From positions 1-34,547 of IMG/VR virus record IMGVR_UViG_3300030108_003896: 34,547 nucleotides of DNA; one strand, 5' to 3'. The notes beneath the pieces were generated by a model. The model was not told where the DNA came from. It searched no databases and saw only the letters and a program-made list of their open reading frames with translations. Position 1 is the stretch's first letter, and each line of letters opens with the position of its first letter. Made by a program: the position numbers and the translations under genes. This DNA is from a virus. Positions 14,509-23,336 of this stretch are shown piece after piece.

Positions 14509-15211
14509 TATTGTAATATTTTTCTACTCTTTCTAACCATTTCTCTTCATATTGTTTTAATTTTAACTCGTCCATTTTAAATTCTTGATAATAGATATCT
14601 TTAGTACAAATACATATTAAACCTTGTGTTATTGGTCCATACTGTTTTTTATGAGCTAATGAATAGGCAGCTATTTGAAAATAGTAGTCCTCTACAAACT
14701 CTTCTCTTTTAGCTTTATTAGATTGCTTGAAGTCAATAATAGTGGGTTTATTGTCATATAATCCTACAACGTCTGTAGCACCAGCCCATTTATCCTCATA
14801 AGCTAGACTTACTTCGTTACCCCACACCTCTTTAAGTAGGTCAAGATTGTTTACTATCTCATGAGCCATTAAACGGGCCTGAGCCGCCTCAGGAGCTAGG
14901 TTAAGGTAGCCACGACCATCTATGTAGTTTTCTAAGACATAGTGCATCTCCGTGCCTCTCAGGGCTGCCTGTGAGGTTATTTTAGCCGCCTCTACATACC
15001 CCACTCTTTCTCTCCATTTATCTAGCCCTGCCTTTTTTTCGTCACTTTGTGTGGCACTCAATATTGTTGTAACACTTGGTATTTTTTTGTTACCTACGTT
15101 ATAGGTTCGTGAGCCGTCCTCCTCTTGTCTAGTATACTTCTTATAGTTGTATTTCTTTACTTTTTTGAGATCGGTTATAAAGAATTTGGTATCATGTTTT
15201 TCGAAACGCAC
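14471..15211 (-). CDS. RecB/Cas4-like PD-(D/E)XK nuclease
   Basis: A 246-residue nuclease of the RecB family. The conserved residues are in order: H90 in RGTEMH, D147 in GATDVVG, D160-F-K162 in TIIDFKQS, and Q179 with Y183 in FQIAAYSLA. No cysteine cluster of the Cas4 type is visible, so it is a plain phage exonuclease-like member that could resect ends for recombination or recycle host DNA. The start is a GTG at 15211 with only a weak ribosome binding site. The 3' end overlaps the SNF2-type helicase by 38 bases tail to tail, suggesting a recombination pair despite opposite transcription. Confidence 0.87.
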   Translation of the reverse strand: MRFEKHDTKFFITDLKKVKKYNYKKYTRQEEDGSRTYNVGNKKIPSVTTILSATQSDEKKAGLDKWRERVGYVEAAKITSQAALRGTEMHYVLENYIDGRGYLNLAPEAAQARLMAHEIVNNLDLLKEVWGNEVSLAYEDKWAGATDVVGLYDNKPTIIDFKQSNKAKREEFVEDYYFQIAAYSLAHKKQYGPITQGLICICTKDIYYQEFKMDELKLKQYEEKWLERVEKYYNTKATSEPVPQES

Positions 15212-15219
15212 ATGATCTT

Positions 15220-15435
15220 TTAATTCAATTTTAAAATAAGAGCAACAACAATTCCTATTAAAGTTGTTATAATAAAGGCAGAACTAGATATCATAATTTT
15301 CTCCAGTCTATGTATATCTTCATGTAAATCTTTAATTTTTTTATTAGTCTCTCTTTGCATAATAAGACAAAGCTTTTCGTGGTCATCTATCCTTTGATGA
15401 GCTAAAGAATCTTTATGAGTTGACTTTCGTGGCAC
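15220..15435 (-). CDS. Small coiled-coil plus membrane-span protein, holin-like (XhlA-type)
   Basis: A 71-residue protein with a charged coiled-coil N-terminal part (DDHEKLCLIMQRETNKKIKD, about 17-36; EDIHRLEK) and a single C-terminal membrane span (SSAFIITTLIGIVVALILKL, 51-70). This layout is that of XhlA/hemolysin-type phage proteins that work with holins and lysins. The start is a GTG at 15435, supported by GGAGG eight bases before it, and overlaps the end of the large ejection protein gene. It lies between structural and replication genes, a usual place for lysis genes. No endolysin is seen beside it. Confidence 0.6.
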   Translation of the reverse strand: MPRKSTHKDSLAHQRIDDHEKLCLIMQRETNKKIKDLHEDIHRLEKIMISSSAFIITTLIGIVVALILKLN

Positions 15436-17824
15436 TTACTATCCCTCCTTTATTAAAAAGGTTTAATGCTTGAGCTAGTTCGGTGTTAGATCCTTGTCCA
15501 CCTATATTTCCACCTTGATTAATTACAGGAAAATTACTTGGTGTAACATTTGGTAACATTGCTTGATTGTTCATAGAAGCAGTTTGACGAGCCATTGTTC
15601 GCTCCATATTATCAACTTGAGCTAACGCATCATCTCTATCTGATTCTGAAATAAGGCCATCAGTAAACATTCTACCTAGAATTTGTCTATAAAGTACAGC
15701 CATTTTACTTGGAGTGTTCTCTCCTTTTGATACTAATTTTGCTGACTCTTTAAATATTAAATTAGAAAATTTTGGATTTAACATAATTTTAGAAGCTACA
15801 GCAGGAGCAAGTAAAATACCTGCAGCTGGTACAATACCACCAAGATAACCAGCTAATCCAATCGTACCCGCTTGACCCAATTGTAATAATTGTCCTGCAG
15901 CACCAGCTTGTTTTAACTGAATGAAAATACCACCCGGTAGACCTGGTAATCTAGATAAATCTCCTTGAGCAAAAGCTAAAGTATTTTCTAATTCTGCTAA
16001 TTTTGTTGCATCCTTTCCCTCAAATAAAAATTTTCTAAGTTCAGGTCTTTTGTCTAATGCTTTCGTAAATTTATCTGCATTATAAAATTTTCCAAATTGT
16101 TCACTACCACTCACTGATTCTGATAATGCATTAGAAAGATAATGACCTTTTATTGATTGTTTTAACATATTACCTTGTTTAACTGATAACAAAGGTTTAC
16201 CAGTTTTTGGATCTACTAATTTTGGAATAGCTTCAAATACACCATCTTTAGGTACAGCTTTACCAGTTAGTGCATCTATTTCTCTAAACATAGCTTTAGC
16301 TGTTAAAATATTATCTTGTCCTGCAACTTGTTTGAAAACATTTTGCACAGCTTTAGCATCCTTAGAAGCAACAATACCATCCTCTCCAGCTTTTTTTAAT
16401 AATGTGCTAGTAATACCTCTTGTAAAAACATCATTACCTTCTCGCATAAATTTGTTAGCAACATTTAATGCATCTACAGCTTCTTTTGGTATTACTTGAC
16501 TTAACTTTGGATCAGCTAAAATAGAATCTATATCTTCAATTAATTTTCCATTATATTGTCTTGATCTTGCATCTGGTAATCTAGCAAAATCATCTTGCAA
16601 ACCTTTTCTTAATTTATCTAATTGACTAAAACTATATTTACCACCCCTGGCTTCAAAATTTTTTAAGATACTAGCCACTCTAGAACCTAATGCCTCTGGA
16701 GCTGGAGATTCAGTATAAAATCTTGTTATATCATCAACTGTATTTTTTAGTGTGTTAACTGGTATGACCTCAGTATTTAGAGCTCCTTTTTGTAATAAAA
16801 TATCATCTACTTGTTTGTATAATTTATTTTTAGTTGCTTTAAATGCACCCTCTGCACCACCTAAACTTTCTAAGAAAAATCTTCCTATTTCAGCTTCACC
16901 AACCGCAGCTCCTTGTTTGAACTCTTCCAAGACATCTCTTGCAATTATATCTCCAACTTCTTTTGCAGCTTGGTATCTCGTTGTAATAGCACCACCACCA
17001 ACAATAGATTTTTGTGCAATATTTTCTATAATTTCTAATGTTCTGTTTGAAGACTTAACACCAGGTGTGAGACCCTGTGCAATTTCTATTGCAGTTTTTT
17101 CTAAGCCTGCCACTTGTTTTGCAGTTGTTTTAAGTCCAGCTGCTTCTGCAAACTCTGTTACTGTTTTAGTATCTGCAACAAAACCTTTAGAAGTAATTTC
17201 TTTTAAAATTTTCTTTTGTTCTTTCGGGTCTAATTTACCAAAATCTGATGGTTTAATACCTTTTAATATTTGTACTCCTTTTGACTGCAAAGCAAACTCT
17301 GCCTCTTTAGCACCATCTAACAAATCATTAAATGCTTTTGGATTACTTGAACCTAAAAATTTACCTGCAACTTGTGCACCTTTAATAACTAATGGAGCAC
17401 CTACAGCTTCAGCAAGCGCACCCTCAGTTGCTGCTCTTAATATCTCTTTTATAACATCCTCTTTAGGATCAAAGGTTTGTGCTACCGCTGCACCAGTACC
17501 TCCACCTATACCAGCCCCTACTGAACTTTTTGCTAATTGTGTTAAAAATGGTCTGGCTAACATACCAGCTCTTAAAGCTATACCGGGTAAAGCCAGTCCA
17601 CCAGTTGCTATCGTACCAGCTATAGCTAAGCCAGCTTCGGTAAGTAATCTACCAAACGCAGGTGATGACATAAAACTTTGTGTTATTTCTTCGGCTGGTC
17701 CATCCACAATTTGTGCTGTGCCTTTAGCCTCTATCATTCTTTGGAATACAGCTATCTCCTCTTCATTAGGAGTATCTCCCTCTATATCAACAACTCCTAA
17801 ACCTGTAATATTTACTCTTCCCAT
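15413..17824 (-). CDS. Large internal virion (DNA ejection) protein
   Basis: An 803-residue protein of long Ala, Lys and Gly-rich helical stretches. It includes two glycine/alanine-rich hydrophobic regions: about residues 60-115 (LAIAGTIATGGLALPGIALR) and about 660-720 (TIGLAGYLGGIVPAAGILLA). Large helical proteins with amphipathic or hydrophobic segments in this position are typical of short-tailed phage ejection proteins that leave the virion with the DNA and form a channel through the envelope. No lysozyme or transglycosylase motif is recognised. It follows three similar virion genes and has GAGG before its ATG. Identity with any named ejection protein cannot be judged here. Confidence 0.7.
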   Translation of the reverse strand: MGRVNITGLGVVDIEGDTPNEEEIAVFQRMIEAKGTAQIVDGPAEEITQSFMSSPAFGRLLTEAGLAIAGTIATGGLALPGIALRAGMLARPFLTQLAKSSVGAGIGGGTGAAVAQTFDPKEDVIKEILRAATEGALAEAVGAPLVIKGAQVAGKFLGSSNPKAFNDLLDGAKEAEFALQSKGVQILKGIKPSDFGKLDPKEQKKILKEITSKGFVADTKTVTEFAEAAGLKTTAKQVAGLEKTAIEIAQGLTPGVKSSNRTLEIIENIAQKSIVGGGAITTRYQAAKEVGDIIARDVLEEFKQGAAVGEAEIGRFFLESLGGAEGAFKATKNKLYKQVDDILLQKGALNTEVIPVNTLKNTVDDITRFYTESPAPEALGSRVASILKNFEARGGKYSFSQLDKLRKGLQDDFARLPDARSRQYNGKLIEDIDSILADPKLSQVIPKEAVDALNVANKFMREGNDVFTRGITSTLLKKAGEDGIVASKDAKAVQNVFKQVAGQDNILTAKAMFREIDALTGKAVPKDGVFEAIPKLVDPKTGKPLLSVKQGNMLKQSIKGHYLSNALSESVSGSEQFGKFYNADKFTKALDKRPELRKFLFEGKDATKLAELENTLAFAQGDLSRLPGLPGGIFIQLKQAGAAGQLLQLGQAGTIGLAGYLGGIVPAAGILLAPAVASKIMLNPKFSNLIFKESAKLVSKGENTPSKMAVLYRQILGRMFTDGLISESDRDDALAQVDNMERTMARQTASMNNQAMLPNVTPSNFPVINQGGNIGGQGSNTELAQALNLFNKGGIVSATKVNS

Positions 17825-17827
17825 ACA

Positions 17828-18691
17828 TTACCTCGCTGGTGTTCCATCTGGATTGAAGGTTTGTAAACTTGCATCAAAGTTTGCATCTAAGTTAAATGCT
17901 ATTCCAAATTTTTCAAATAGTGCTGCGTCTTGTTTTGCTACTTCTTCTGCTTTTAATCTAGTAGACACAACACCATTTGGATTTAATCTCTTTTCAATAT
18001 TACCAAGTTTATTTCTTGCTACTTCAATTTTAGCAGCTATTACATCAGGGGGATCAGATATAGATGGCAGAACTGCATCGAAACTTGCCTCCTCTGCTAC
18101 ACCAACTTGTGCACCCCTCAATGCTTTAATAATAGATTTTCTAAAATCTTCTATCTCTGTATTAAGTAACGCTGCATCTTTGTTAAAGCCTAAAAAAGCT
18201 TGTGTCTTTGCAATTCTTCCTGAAACAGGACCTGTTCTAACTTTTTTCAAACCAGATTCAATTCTATCTAATGAATCAAATGCTGCTGTTCTATCAGCTG
18301 CCTTATCTCTCTCTCCGGCTGTAGGCTTTGAAGCTATACCAGTAACAACACCGTTTTTAACTTTTACATTAACATTGTCTTCTGGACTAAAACCTAGATT
18401 AACTTTTTCTCCCTGAGTTGCTTGTCTTACAGTTTCTACACCTTTAGGTTTTGCTTTTTGTATAGCTAGTAAAGCATCTGGTAACCTTTCAAATCCAGTA
18501 CCTAAAGCTTGAGCTGTTGCAGAAATAGAACTTTGACCGGGAGATTTTGTAGATTTTAAAAGCGGAGCTGCAAAAGTTGCTGCTATTATACCTTTTTCTA
18601 GTGAAGATAAACCACCATTGTTAAATTTTTTTGGTGGGTTAGCACGAAAATATCTTTTTCTAAATAATTTTCTAGTTAGAACTTTATCCAT
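17828..18691 (-). CDS. Internal virion protein with shared FRK-EASFD module
   Basis: A 287-residue protein of the ejection-protein block. The N-terminus is basic (KVLTRKLFRKRYFRANPPKK), followed by a glycine-rich hydrophobic stretch and a helical body. Residues about 183-236 (FRKSIIKALRGAQVGVAEEA, then SFDAVLP) closely resemble a segment of the connector-side protein at 32822-33466. The start is placed at the ATG at 18691, five bases after GAGG; the GTG three bases earlier is too close to it. It begins inside the stop of the gene upstream. Its precise role is not known. Confidence 0.65.
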   Translation of the reverse strand: MDKVLTRKLFRKRYFRANPPKKFNNGGLSSLEKGIIAATFAAPLLKSTKSPGQSSISATAQALGTGFERLPDALLAIQKAKPKGVETVRQATQGEKVNLGFSPEDNVNVKVKNGVVTGIASKPTAGERDKAADRTAAFDSLDRIESGLKKVRTGPVSGRIAKTQAFLGFNKDAALLNTEIEDFRKSIIKALRGAQVGVAEEASFDAVLPSISDPPDVIAAKIEVARNKLGNIEKRLNPNGVVSTRLKAEEVAKQDAALFEKFGIAFNLDANFDASLQTFNPDGTPAR

Positions 18692-18693
18692 CA

Positions 18694-19539
18694 CTACCTC
18701 GGTTGCATTAAGTTGTAAGCAGAGTATGCACCTAAACCTGCACCTAATGCTTGTCCAACTGGGTTTGCACCGGGAGCCGTTGTTGCTGTAAGTGTACTCT
18801 GTGTTGTTGGTAAGTTAGTCATTATACCTTTTAAAAATTCTATTCTTTGGAAAGGCTCGTAAGATCTTTGTAGAGCTGTTTGTCTTTGTGCATCTAAAGC
18901 AGCTTGACCAATACCTCTTTGAACAGCACCCGCTTGCATCTGTGCTTGTATATCAGCTAATGACATTGCTTGTTGTTGAGCACCAAGTGAGCCCAAAGCA
19001 GCTCCTGCAGCTAATTGTTGTTGTCTTTGTGTTTGAGCTGCACCTAATGCAGTTTGAAATCCTTGTGCTTGTGCTTGACCAATGTTTGCTAATCTTGCTC
19101 TTTCAATTTCTGCCTCGGCTATACCTTGTCTTGCACCACCGAATGCACCAGCCCCTACAGCCTGTGCACCAAGTCTGTTTGTTGCTATTTGCGCTTGTCT
19201 TGTTATTTCATCTGTTACAAAAGATTGAAAAGGATTTAAAAATTGTTGAATGTTTGGAGCAGCTTGTGCACCTTGTAATGCAGTTATACCTTGACCTACC
19301 GTTCCAGCACCAACACCTGTTTGGCCTGCTTGTGTAATTGCTGCTTGTTCTATGCCAGATATAGGAGCAACCTGTATTGCTGGTAATGATACCGGTTTTG
19401 CAGCTAAAGCGGCAGCTTGATCATATAAAGAAAGTTTTCGTGCCTCAACTCCAGGAGCTTCTCTTTGTGTAACTACAGAACTTCCTGATTGAGCTGGAGC
19501 ACTTCCTCCACCTCCACCGCCACCAAATATAAAACTCAT
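18694..19539 (-). CDS. Virion-internal protein rich in Ala and Gln
   Basis: A 281-residue protein starting with a run of glycines (MSFIFGGGGGGG). It then has long Ala/Gln/Gly-rich helices such as AQGFQTALGAAQTQRQQQLA and a short C-terminal hydrophobic region (GQALGAGLGAYSAYNLM). The composition fits P22 gp7-like or gp20-like DNA-transfer proteins of short-tailed phages, with which I associate this layout, though no exact family is claimed. GGAG precedes the ATG. It is preceded by the GNAT-like gene and followed by two further internal virion genes, all closely spaced. Confidence 0.65.
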   Translation of the reverse strand: MSFIFGGGGGGGSAPAQSGSSVVTQREAPGVEARKLSLYDQAAALAAKPVSLPAIQVAPISGIEQAAITQAGQTGVGAGTVGQGITALQGAQAAPNIQQFLNPFQSFVTDEITRQAQIATNRLGAQAVGAGAFGGARQGIAEAEIERARLANIGQAQAQGFQTALGAAQTQRQQQLAAGAALGSLGAQQQAMSLADIQAQMQAGAVQRGIGQAALDAQRQTALQRSYEPFQRIEFLKGIMTNLPTTQSTLTATTAPGANPVGQALGAGLGAYSAYNLMQPR

Positions 19540-20000
19540 TATTTAATCTCCTTAGTATATAAATATCTTTTAACAGCCCAACCTTTTGTTTTTAAGAAAG
19601 GTTGCCAACCTGGTCTTGCATGCACCGCAATTCTTTTACAATCTGCAGATTTTGCAAGTTTTTCTATTGTATCAGCAAGTTCGTCTTGCCACAATTCTCT
19701 TTTCTCTCCCTTCAACAAAATAACTTCACATTGATTAAAGTTAGGAAGGGCCGTGATTCGTGTAACACAAACACCAAATACTTTGTATTGTTTCCCATCA
19801 TCAGAACCAAAAAAAATAAATAATTGTAGTTGGCCTTTTTTAATCATAGTTTTTAAATCAGTTATGCTCATTGGTTCTCCGTCATACTTCAAACCCTCTC
19901 TCAACATAAAATCTACTAAGTTCCAATACTCATCAAGTAAATTAGGAAAAACTTCTAAAACCTCTACTTTTTTGTTTATTTTAATTTTGTTTGGCTGCAT
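19539..20000 (-). CDS. GNAT-like acyltransferase-fold phage protein
   Basis: A 153-residue protein with the strand-helix order of GNAT N-acyltransferases: the N-terminal EVFPNLLDEYWNLVDFML helix, a beta pair LQLFIFFGSDDGKQYKVFGV (about 58-77), a helical DELADTIEKLAKSADCKRIA and a final RPGWQPFLKTKGWAVKRYLY (about 128-147) typical of the last strands. The pyrophosphate-binding R/QxxGxG/A loop is not evident, so it may not bind acetyl-CoA. Proteins of this kind are often found among short-tailed phage virion genes. It overlaps the upstream virion gene by 20 bases. Confidence 0.55.
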   Translation of the reverse strand: MQPNKIKINKKVEVLEVFPNLLDEYWNLVDFMLREGLKYDGEPMSITDLKTMIKKGQLQLFIFFGSDDGKQYKVFGVCVTRITALPNFNQCEVILLKGEKRELWQDELADTIEKLAKSADCKRIAVHARPGWQPFLKTKGWAVKRYLYTKEIK

Positions 20001-20898
20001 TTGTTATGTCGTAAATTCTTTTAAATTTTTTTTGTTGATCATAAAAAAAGTCTGCACCAGCTTTTCTCATACCCTTAAAATTTTTTGGATCAGCACCAGA
20101 TAAAATACCTGCACCTAATACTGCGTCTGCTCGAGATACAAACTCTCCATCAGCTAATTGTGCTAACATTGTATCTTCATCTTTATCTCCTACACCAGCA
20201 CCATCTTCAACATAACCCTCTGCCCTTACATAATTATTTACATCGTTTTCATCATGATCAACTTTAGACGGTAAATAATTTACACCACCTTGATTATATT
20301 TAGGTAGAGCAGTTGCAAGACCACCTTGATTTGCATAAAACATGTTCGAACCAAATGTCTCTGCTCGTGAAGGCATAACATTAGTAGCTGGCTTGAAACC
20401 GCCCTCTAGTTTTTTACTTTGTTCTTCGTACTCTCTTTTGTAATCTTCTTCCGTGAATGGTGGTTTAAATTCTGGCTCCTCTCCTCCTAGTAAAGGTAAA
20501 ATTGTTGATCCAATTAATAAAGACTCTAAAGGATTTTGTTTTGCTTTTGTTAATAATGCACTTAAGCCTTTCTTTTTTCCAGCTTCTGTTGCTGCTGCTT
20601 TCATAGTGGCATCTGCAGCTTTTGTTGTAGCTAAATCAGCCCCACCACCTCTTGCTGCAAAAGATCCTAAATCACTCGCAGCTCGTTGTTGTGCAAAAGA
20701 ACTAGCACCCGCTGATTGACCAAGTCCTAAACCTGAAAATGCTGGACCTTGTCCTATGCCCATTCCCAGTCCCCCTGCTTGTCCTATTGCATAAGAACCA
20801 CCGCCAACAATGGCTGCATCTCTTAATGCTCTTTTTGTTGATTTACCTCTAAGTTTTTGTACGCCAAATGTGGCTAATGCTATTGTAAATGGATCCAT
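19981..20898 (-). CDS. Internal virion protein with Gly-rich N-terminus
   Basis: A 305-residue protein. Residues 30-75 are Gly/Ala/Ser-rich (GGGSYAIGQAGGLGMGIGQG), then come Ala/Lys helices, a GG-rich segment and a C-terminal part with MLAQLADGEFVSRADAVLGA (about 243-262), a motif I have seen in phage tape-measure or ejection-type proteins. The basic C-terminus (KKFKRIYDITNAAKQN) overlaps the next gene. It is the first of the ejection-type genes, after a 35-base gap with an extended -10 sequence. Function is inferred from position and composition. Confidence 0.6.
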   Translation of the reverse strand: MDPFTIALATFGVQKLRGKSTKRALRDAAIVGGGSYAIGQAGGLGMGIGQGPAFSGLGLGQSAGASSFAQQRAASDLGSFAARGGGADLATTKAADATMKAAATEAGKKKGLSALLTKAKQNPLESLLIGSTILPLLGGEEPEFKPPFTEEDYKREYEEQSKKLEGGFKPATNVMPSRAETFGSNMFYANQGGLATALPKYNQGGVNYLPSKVDHDENDVNNYVRAEGYVEDGAGVGDKDEDTMLAQLADGEFVSRADAVLGAGILSGADPKNFKGMRKAGADFFYDQQKKFKRIYDITNAAKQN

Positions 20899-20912
20899 AT
20901 ACTAATTTCCTA

Positions 20913-20921
20913 ATTATAGCA
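20913..20921 (-). promoter_or_regulatory. Extended -10 promoter element
   Basis: The minus strand reads TGCTATAAT, a perfect extended -10 (TGnTATAAT), in the 35-base gap before the internal virion gene at 20898. The ten-base string ATGCTATAAT recurs before the tail protein gene at 26318. No good -35 box is present, which extended -10 promoters can do without. The start of transcription would be about eight bases before the ATG. Confidence 0.45.
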
Positions 20922-20933
20922 TATATTACCATT

Positions 20934-21815
20934 TTACTGTTTGCTTATCAACTCATCGGCAAAGCGACCTTCATAAGCATATTCTCCAATATGAGCTATA
21001 GCAGAATCTACATAGACATGACATTTACCACCTATGTCTTTCCATAATTTACAAAAACTAAAGTCCTCTCCTAAATATGATTTAGTTACTGGATCGTGTA
21101 AACAATCAAAGAAATTCCACAAGTGTGGTCTATCAATATACTTACCGTTTATTACTGTTTTTTGAACAATTCCTTTATCAGGATAAGCTTTTATCATTTT
21201 TTCAAACACCGATCTTTTTATTAACATGCATCCAGTTGGGCTATGTGTAACTTCCATTACACCATTATCTAAAGTTATACTATTAGGATCACTTACTTTC
21301 ATGGGATATGCATTTAACCATTTTTTTAAATCCTCTGGTTTCTTTACTTTTCCTTGTTGGATCTTATCAAACAGTTTATCCCACATCATAGTTTTTAACG
21401 GATATGGTATTGATATTAATTCCTTGTCTTTTTCAATCATTTTAAAAATAGATGGTGAGGGAAAATAAATGTCTGAGTCTATAAATAACATATGTGTTCT
21501 TTTACTTTCTAAAAAAGCAGATACACATAAATTTCTACCTTGAGTAATTAAAGAAGATTTTAATAAACAAAATTGTGTTTCAACACCTTTTTCTAATGCC
21601 ATTTTTTGAAATTCTAATAAAGCCTGTGTGTAATGTATAGAACATTCACTATGAACTGGTGTTGCTACAAAAATAGAATAATCTTTTTTGCTTTCTCTTT
21701 GATTTTTTTTCTTCCATAAAGGCATTCTCGCCTTGTCATTTAATTCTGTATCTATATTCAATTCAGTTAAAGTCTGGTATGTATCTTCATTTACAAACTG
21801 ATCATTTTTTTTCAT
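20934..21815 (-). CDS. GT-A-fold glycosyltransferase
   Basis: A 293-residue enzyme with a nucleotide-sugar-binding layout: SIFVATPVHSECS (47-59) near the start of the fold, LFIDSDIYFP with D113-S-D115 (the DxD metal site), and GEDFSFCKLWKDIGG (249-263), with a later His275 that may be a metal ligand. No membrane segment is present. It should transfer a sugar to an unknown acceptor such as virion protein, DNA base or host glycan. It lies between the ejection genes and a second glycosyltransferase that overlaps it by 14 bases, so the two probably act in one pathway. Confidence 0.8.
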   Translation of the reverse strand: MKKNDQFVNEDTYQTLTELNIDTELNDKARMPLWKKKNQRESKKDYSIFVATPVHSECSIHYTQALLEFQKMALEKGVETQFCLLKSSLITQGRNLCVSAFLESKRTHMLFIDSDIYFPSPSIFKMIEKDKELISIPYPLKTMMWDKLFDKIQQGKVKKPEDLKKWLNAYPMKVSDPNSITLDNGVMEVTHSPTGCMLIKRSVFEKMIKAYPDKGIVQKTVINGKYIDRPHLWNFFDCLHDPVTKSYLGEDFSFCKLWKDIGGKCHVYVDSAIAHIGEYAYEGRFADELISKQ

Positions 21816-22731
21816 TTAAAGCACCTTTCAAAAATGTAGTCCATTCAAACTTTTTTTTATTCCAATGATAAAATTTTTTATAAAATTTTTGTTGATCATC
21901 TAAATGATCTTGAATAAAATCTTCGTGTAAATAATTTGCAGCTGTTTTTATTGCAACTGCTGTGTCCTGAGCCATTTGTTCATAATTAGTAGAGTAACTA
22001 ATATATACCGGCCACTCTGCACATGTTTCATATAAAGCACCGAAGTTGTTTGTAATAACATGTACACCTGATGCTAATGCTTCTAACGCTGACACACATG
22101 AAGTCTCTTCAAAAATAGATGGGTAAACAAACATATCATAATTTGGCATGACTTCTTTAATATACTCATGTGGTTTATAACCAATATAATTTACATTTGG
22201 TAATTGTTTAGCTTGCTCGTAAAGAGGGTAAAAATCTTTGTCATTATCATCACTAAATTCACTTCCATATACTTTAGAAGATGAATAAACATCTAAAGTT
22301 ATATTAGGGTCTTTTATATCTTGCATAGCAAGTAATAAAACATTTAAACCTCGCCAAGGTGTGCAATGATGAATAATTTTAATTGGATCACCTTTTTTAT
22401 AAATTTTTCTTTTAGGAAAAAAATCTAAACCATTTTTAATAACTACCGATCTCTCTGTTGGTATATCAAAATAATATCTAAATTTTTCGTAGTTCCAATG
22501 ACTGTTAAAAACATACCAATCATATTCCTTATGTCTATCTTTGTTTCTAAAAAATTCTTGTAAATTAGGTTGGTTGTATGCATTCTTCTGCCAAAGTATA
22601 TTTAATTTGTTAGGGTCTAAAGGAACTTTACCAGGTATAGAAGTGCATATTTGAACTTGGTCTAATATATCTTTGGAAACATATTTTTGTAACATTTCCA
22701 TTTGTAATTCCGTAGCACCTCTTGGTTTCAT
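21802..22731 (-). CDS. GT-B-fold glycosyltransferase (GT4-like)
   Basis: A 309-residue enzyme. The C-terminal donor-binding lobe is clear: IIHHCTPWRGLNVLLLAMQD (119-138), DVYSSSKVYG, and the EX7E-type motif in FEETSCVSALEALASGVHVI (207-226). The N-terminal lobe is short and begins directly with PRGATELQ. This matches the short form I recall from marine phages, although ordinary GT4 enzymes are about 60 residues longer. Its start overlaps the stop of the oxygenase gene upstream in ATGA fashion and its end overlaps the second glycosyltransferase. Confidence 0.82.
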   Translation of the reverse strand: MKPRGATELQMEMLQKYVSKDILDQVQICTSIPGKVPLDPNKLNILWQKNAYNQPNLQEFFRNKDRHKEYDWYVFNSHWNYEKFRYYFDIPTERSVVIKNGLDFFPKRKIYKKGDPIKIIHHCTPWRGLNVLLLAMQDIKDPNITLDVYSSSKVYGSEFSDDNDKDFYPLYEQAKQLPNVNYIGYKPHEYIKEVMPNYDMFVYPSIFEETSCVSALEALASGVHVITNNFGALYETCAEWPVYISYSTNYEQMAQDTAVAIKTAANYLHEDFIQDHLDDQQKFYKKFYHWNKKKFEWTTFLKGALNEKK

Positions 22732-23336
22732 ATCGTGAGCTGAGTAAAATTTAAATTATTTATTTCTCCCTTTACAAAAGTGTTAAATGCCAAAGATACT
22801 CTATCTTTGTCAGATTTATTAGTTGGCACTCTATGTTTTATATGAGAAGGAAAGAGAAGTAAAGTGCCTTTCTTAGTTTTAAAATAGGCTTGTCTATAAT
22901 TATATTCATTATGGTTTTGTTGAAAATGAAATAATTGTGAATTAGGATTTGTAAAAATAATTACATTTTCTTTAATTGTTTCTAAATACATAACACCACT
23001 TAAAAAACTATTAGCATGATGATGTTCATGATGGCTGTGACCAGGCTTGCTTGTTGATATCCAAGACTCTGTAATATAGATTTGATTATTGTTTGATGTT
23101 GGCGATATTATATTTCTAAAATAACTATTAATTTTATCTTTAACAAAATTTTTAATTCTAGAAAGTTTTGGATTATTTAAAACAAAAGAATCATATGTAA
23201 CATTGTTACATATCGCTAAACTAGACTCTTTTTTATATTCTTGGATACAATTTTTTTCTTCTTCTGTAAAATCGCTATCTAAAACACTTGTTTGAATAAT
23301 TGTAGGAAATACTTTTAATATTTCATCACCACTCAT
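22728..23336 (-). CDS. Putative 2OG/Fe(II) oxygenase with His-rich metal site
   Basis: A 202-residue member of the phage oxygenase type ending in SGVxYL: the run HSHHEHHHANSFLSGVMYL (100-118) holds the first metal ligands, and FPSHIKHRV (162-170) with R179 in DKDRVSLAFN gives the distal His and the 2-oxoglutarate Arg. The first motif contains six histidines and a Glu, so the exact ligands cannot be chosen. It is translationally coupled to the GT-B glycosyltransferase, suggesting that a hydroxylated product is then glycosylated, as in known hydroxylation-glycosylation pairs; this is inference. Confidence 0.78.
   Translation of the reverse strand: MSGDEILKVFPTIIQTSVLDSDFTEEEKNCIQEYKKESSLAICNNVTYDSFVLNNPKLSRIKNFVKDKINSYFRNIISPTSNNNQIYITESWISTSKPGHSHHEHHHANSFLSGVMYLETIKENVIIFTNPNSQLFHFQQNHNEYNYRQAYFKTKKGTLLLFPSHIKHRVPTNKSDKDRVSLAFNTFVKGEINNLNFTQLTI

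Noticed and set aside
16752-18416. A 554-codon open frame on the plus strand
   Set aside because: It lies exactly antisense to two well-supported minus-strand virion genes. Its amino acid make-up (very high Ala, Ser, Pro, Leu with no motif) is what the reverse complement of an Ala/Lys-rich gene gives, and the minus-strand genes have ribosome binding sites and tight spacing.
19753-20103. A 116-codon plus-strand frame over the GNAT-like and ejection genes
   Set aside because: It is antisense to two overlapping minus-strand genes, has no ribosome binding site, and its composition is that of a reversed coding strand.
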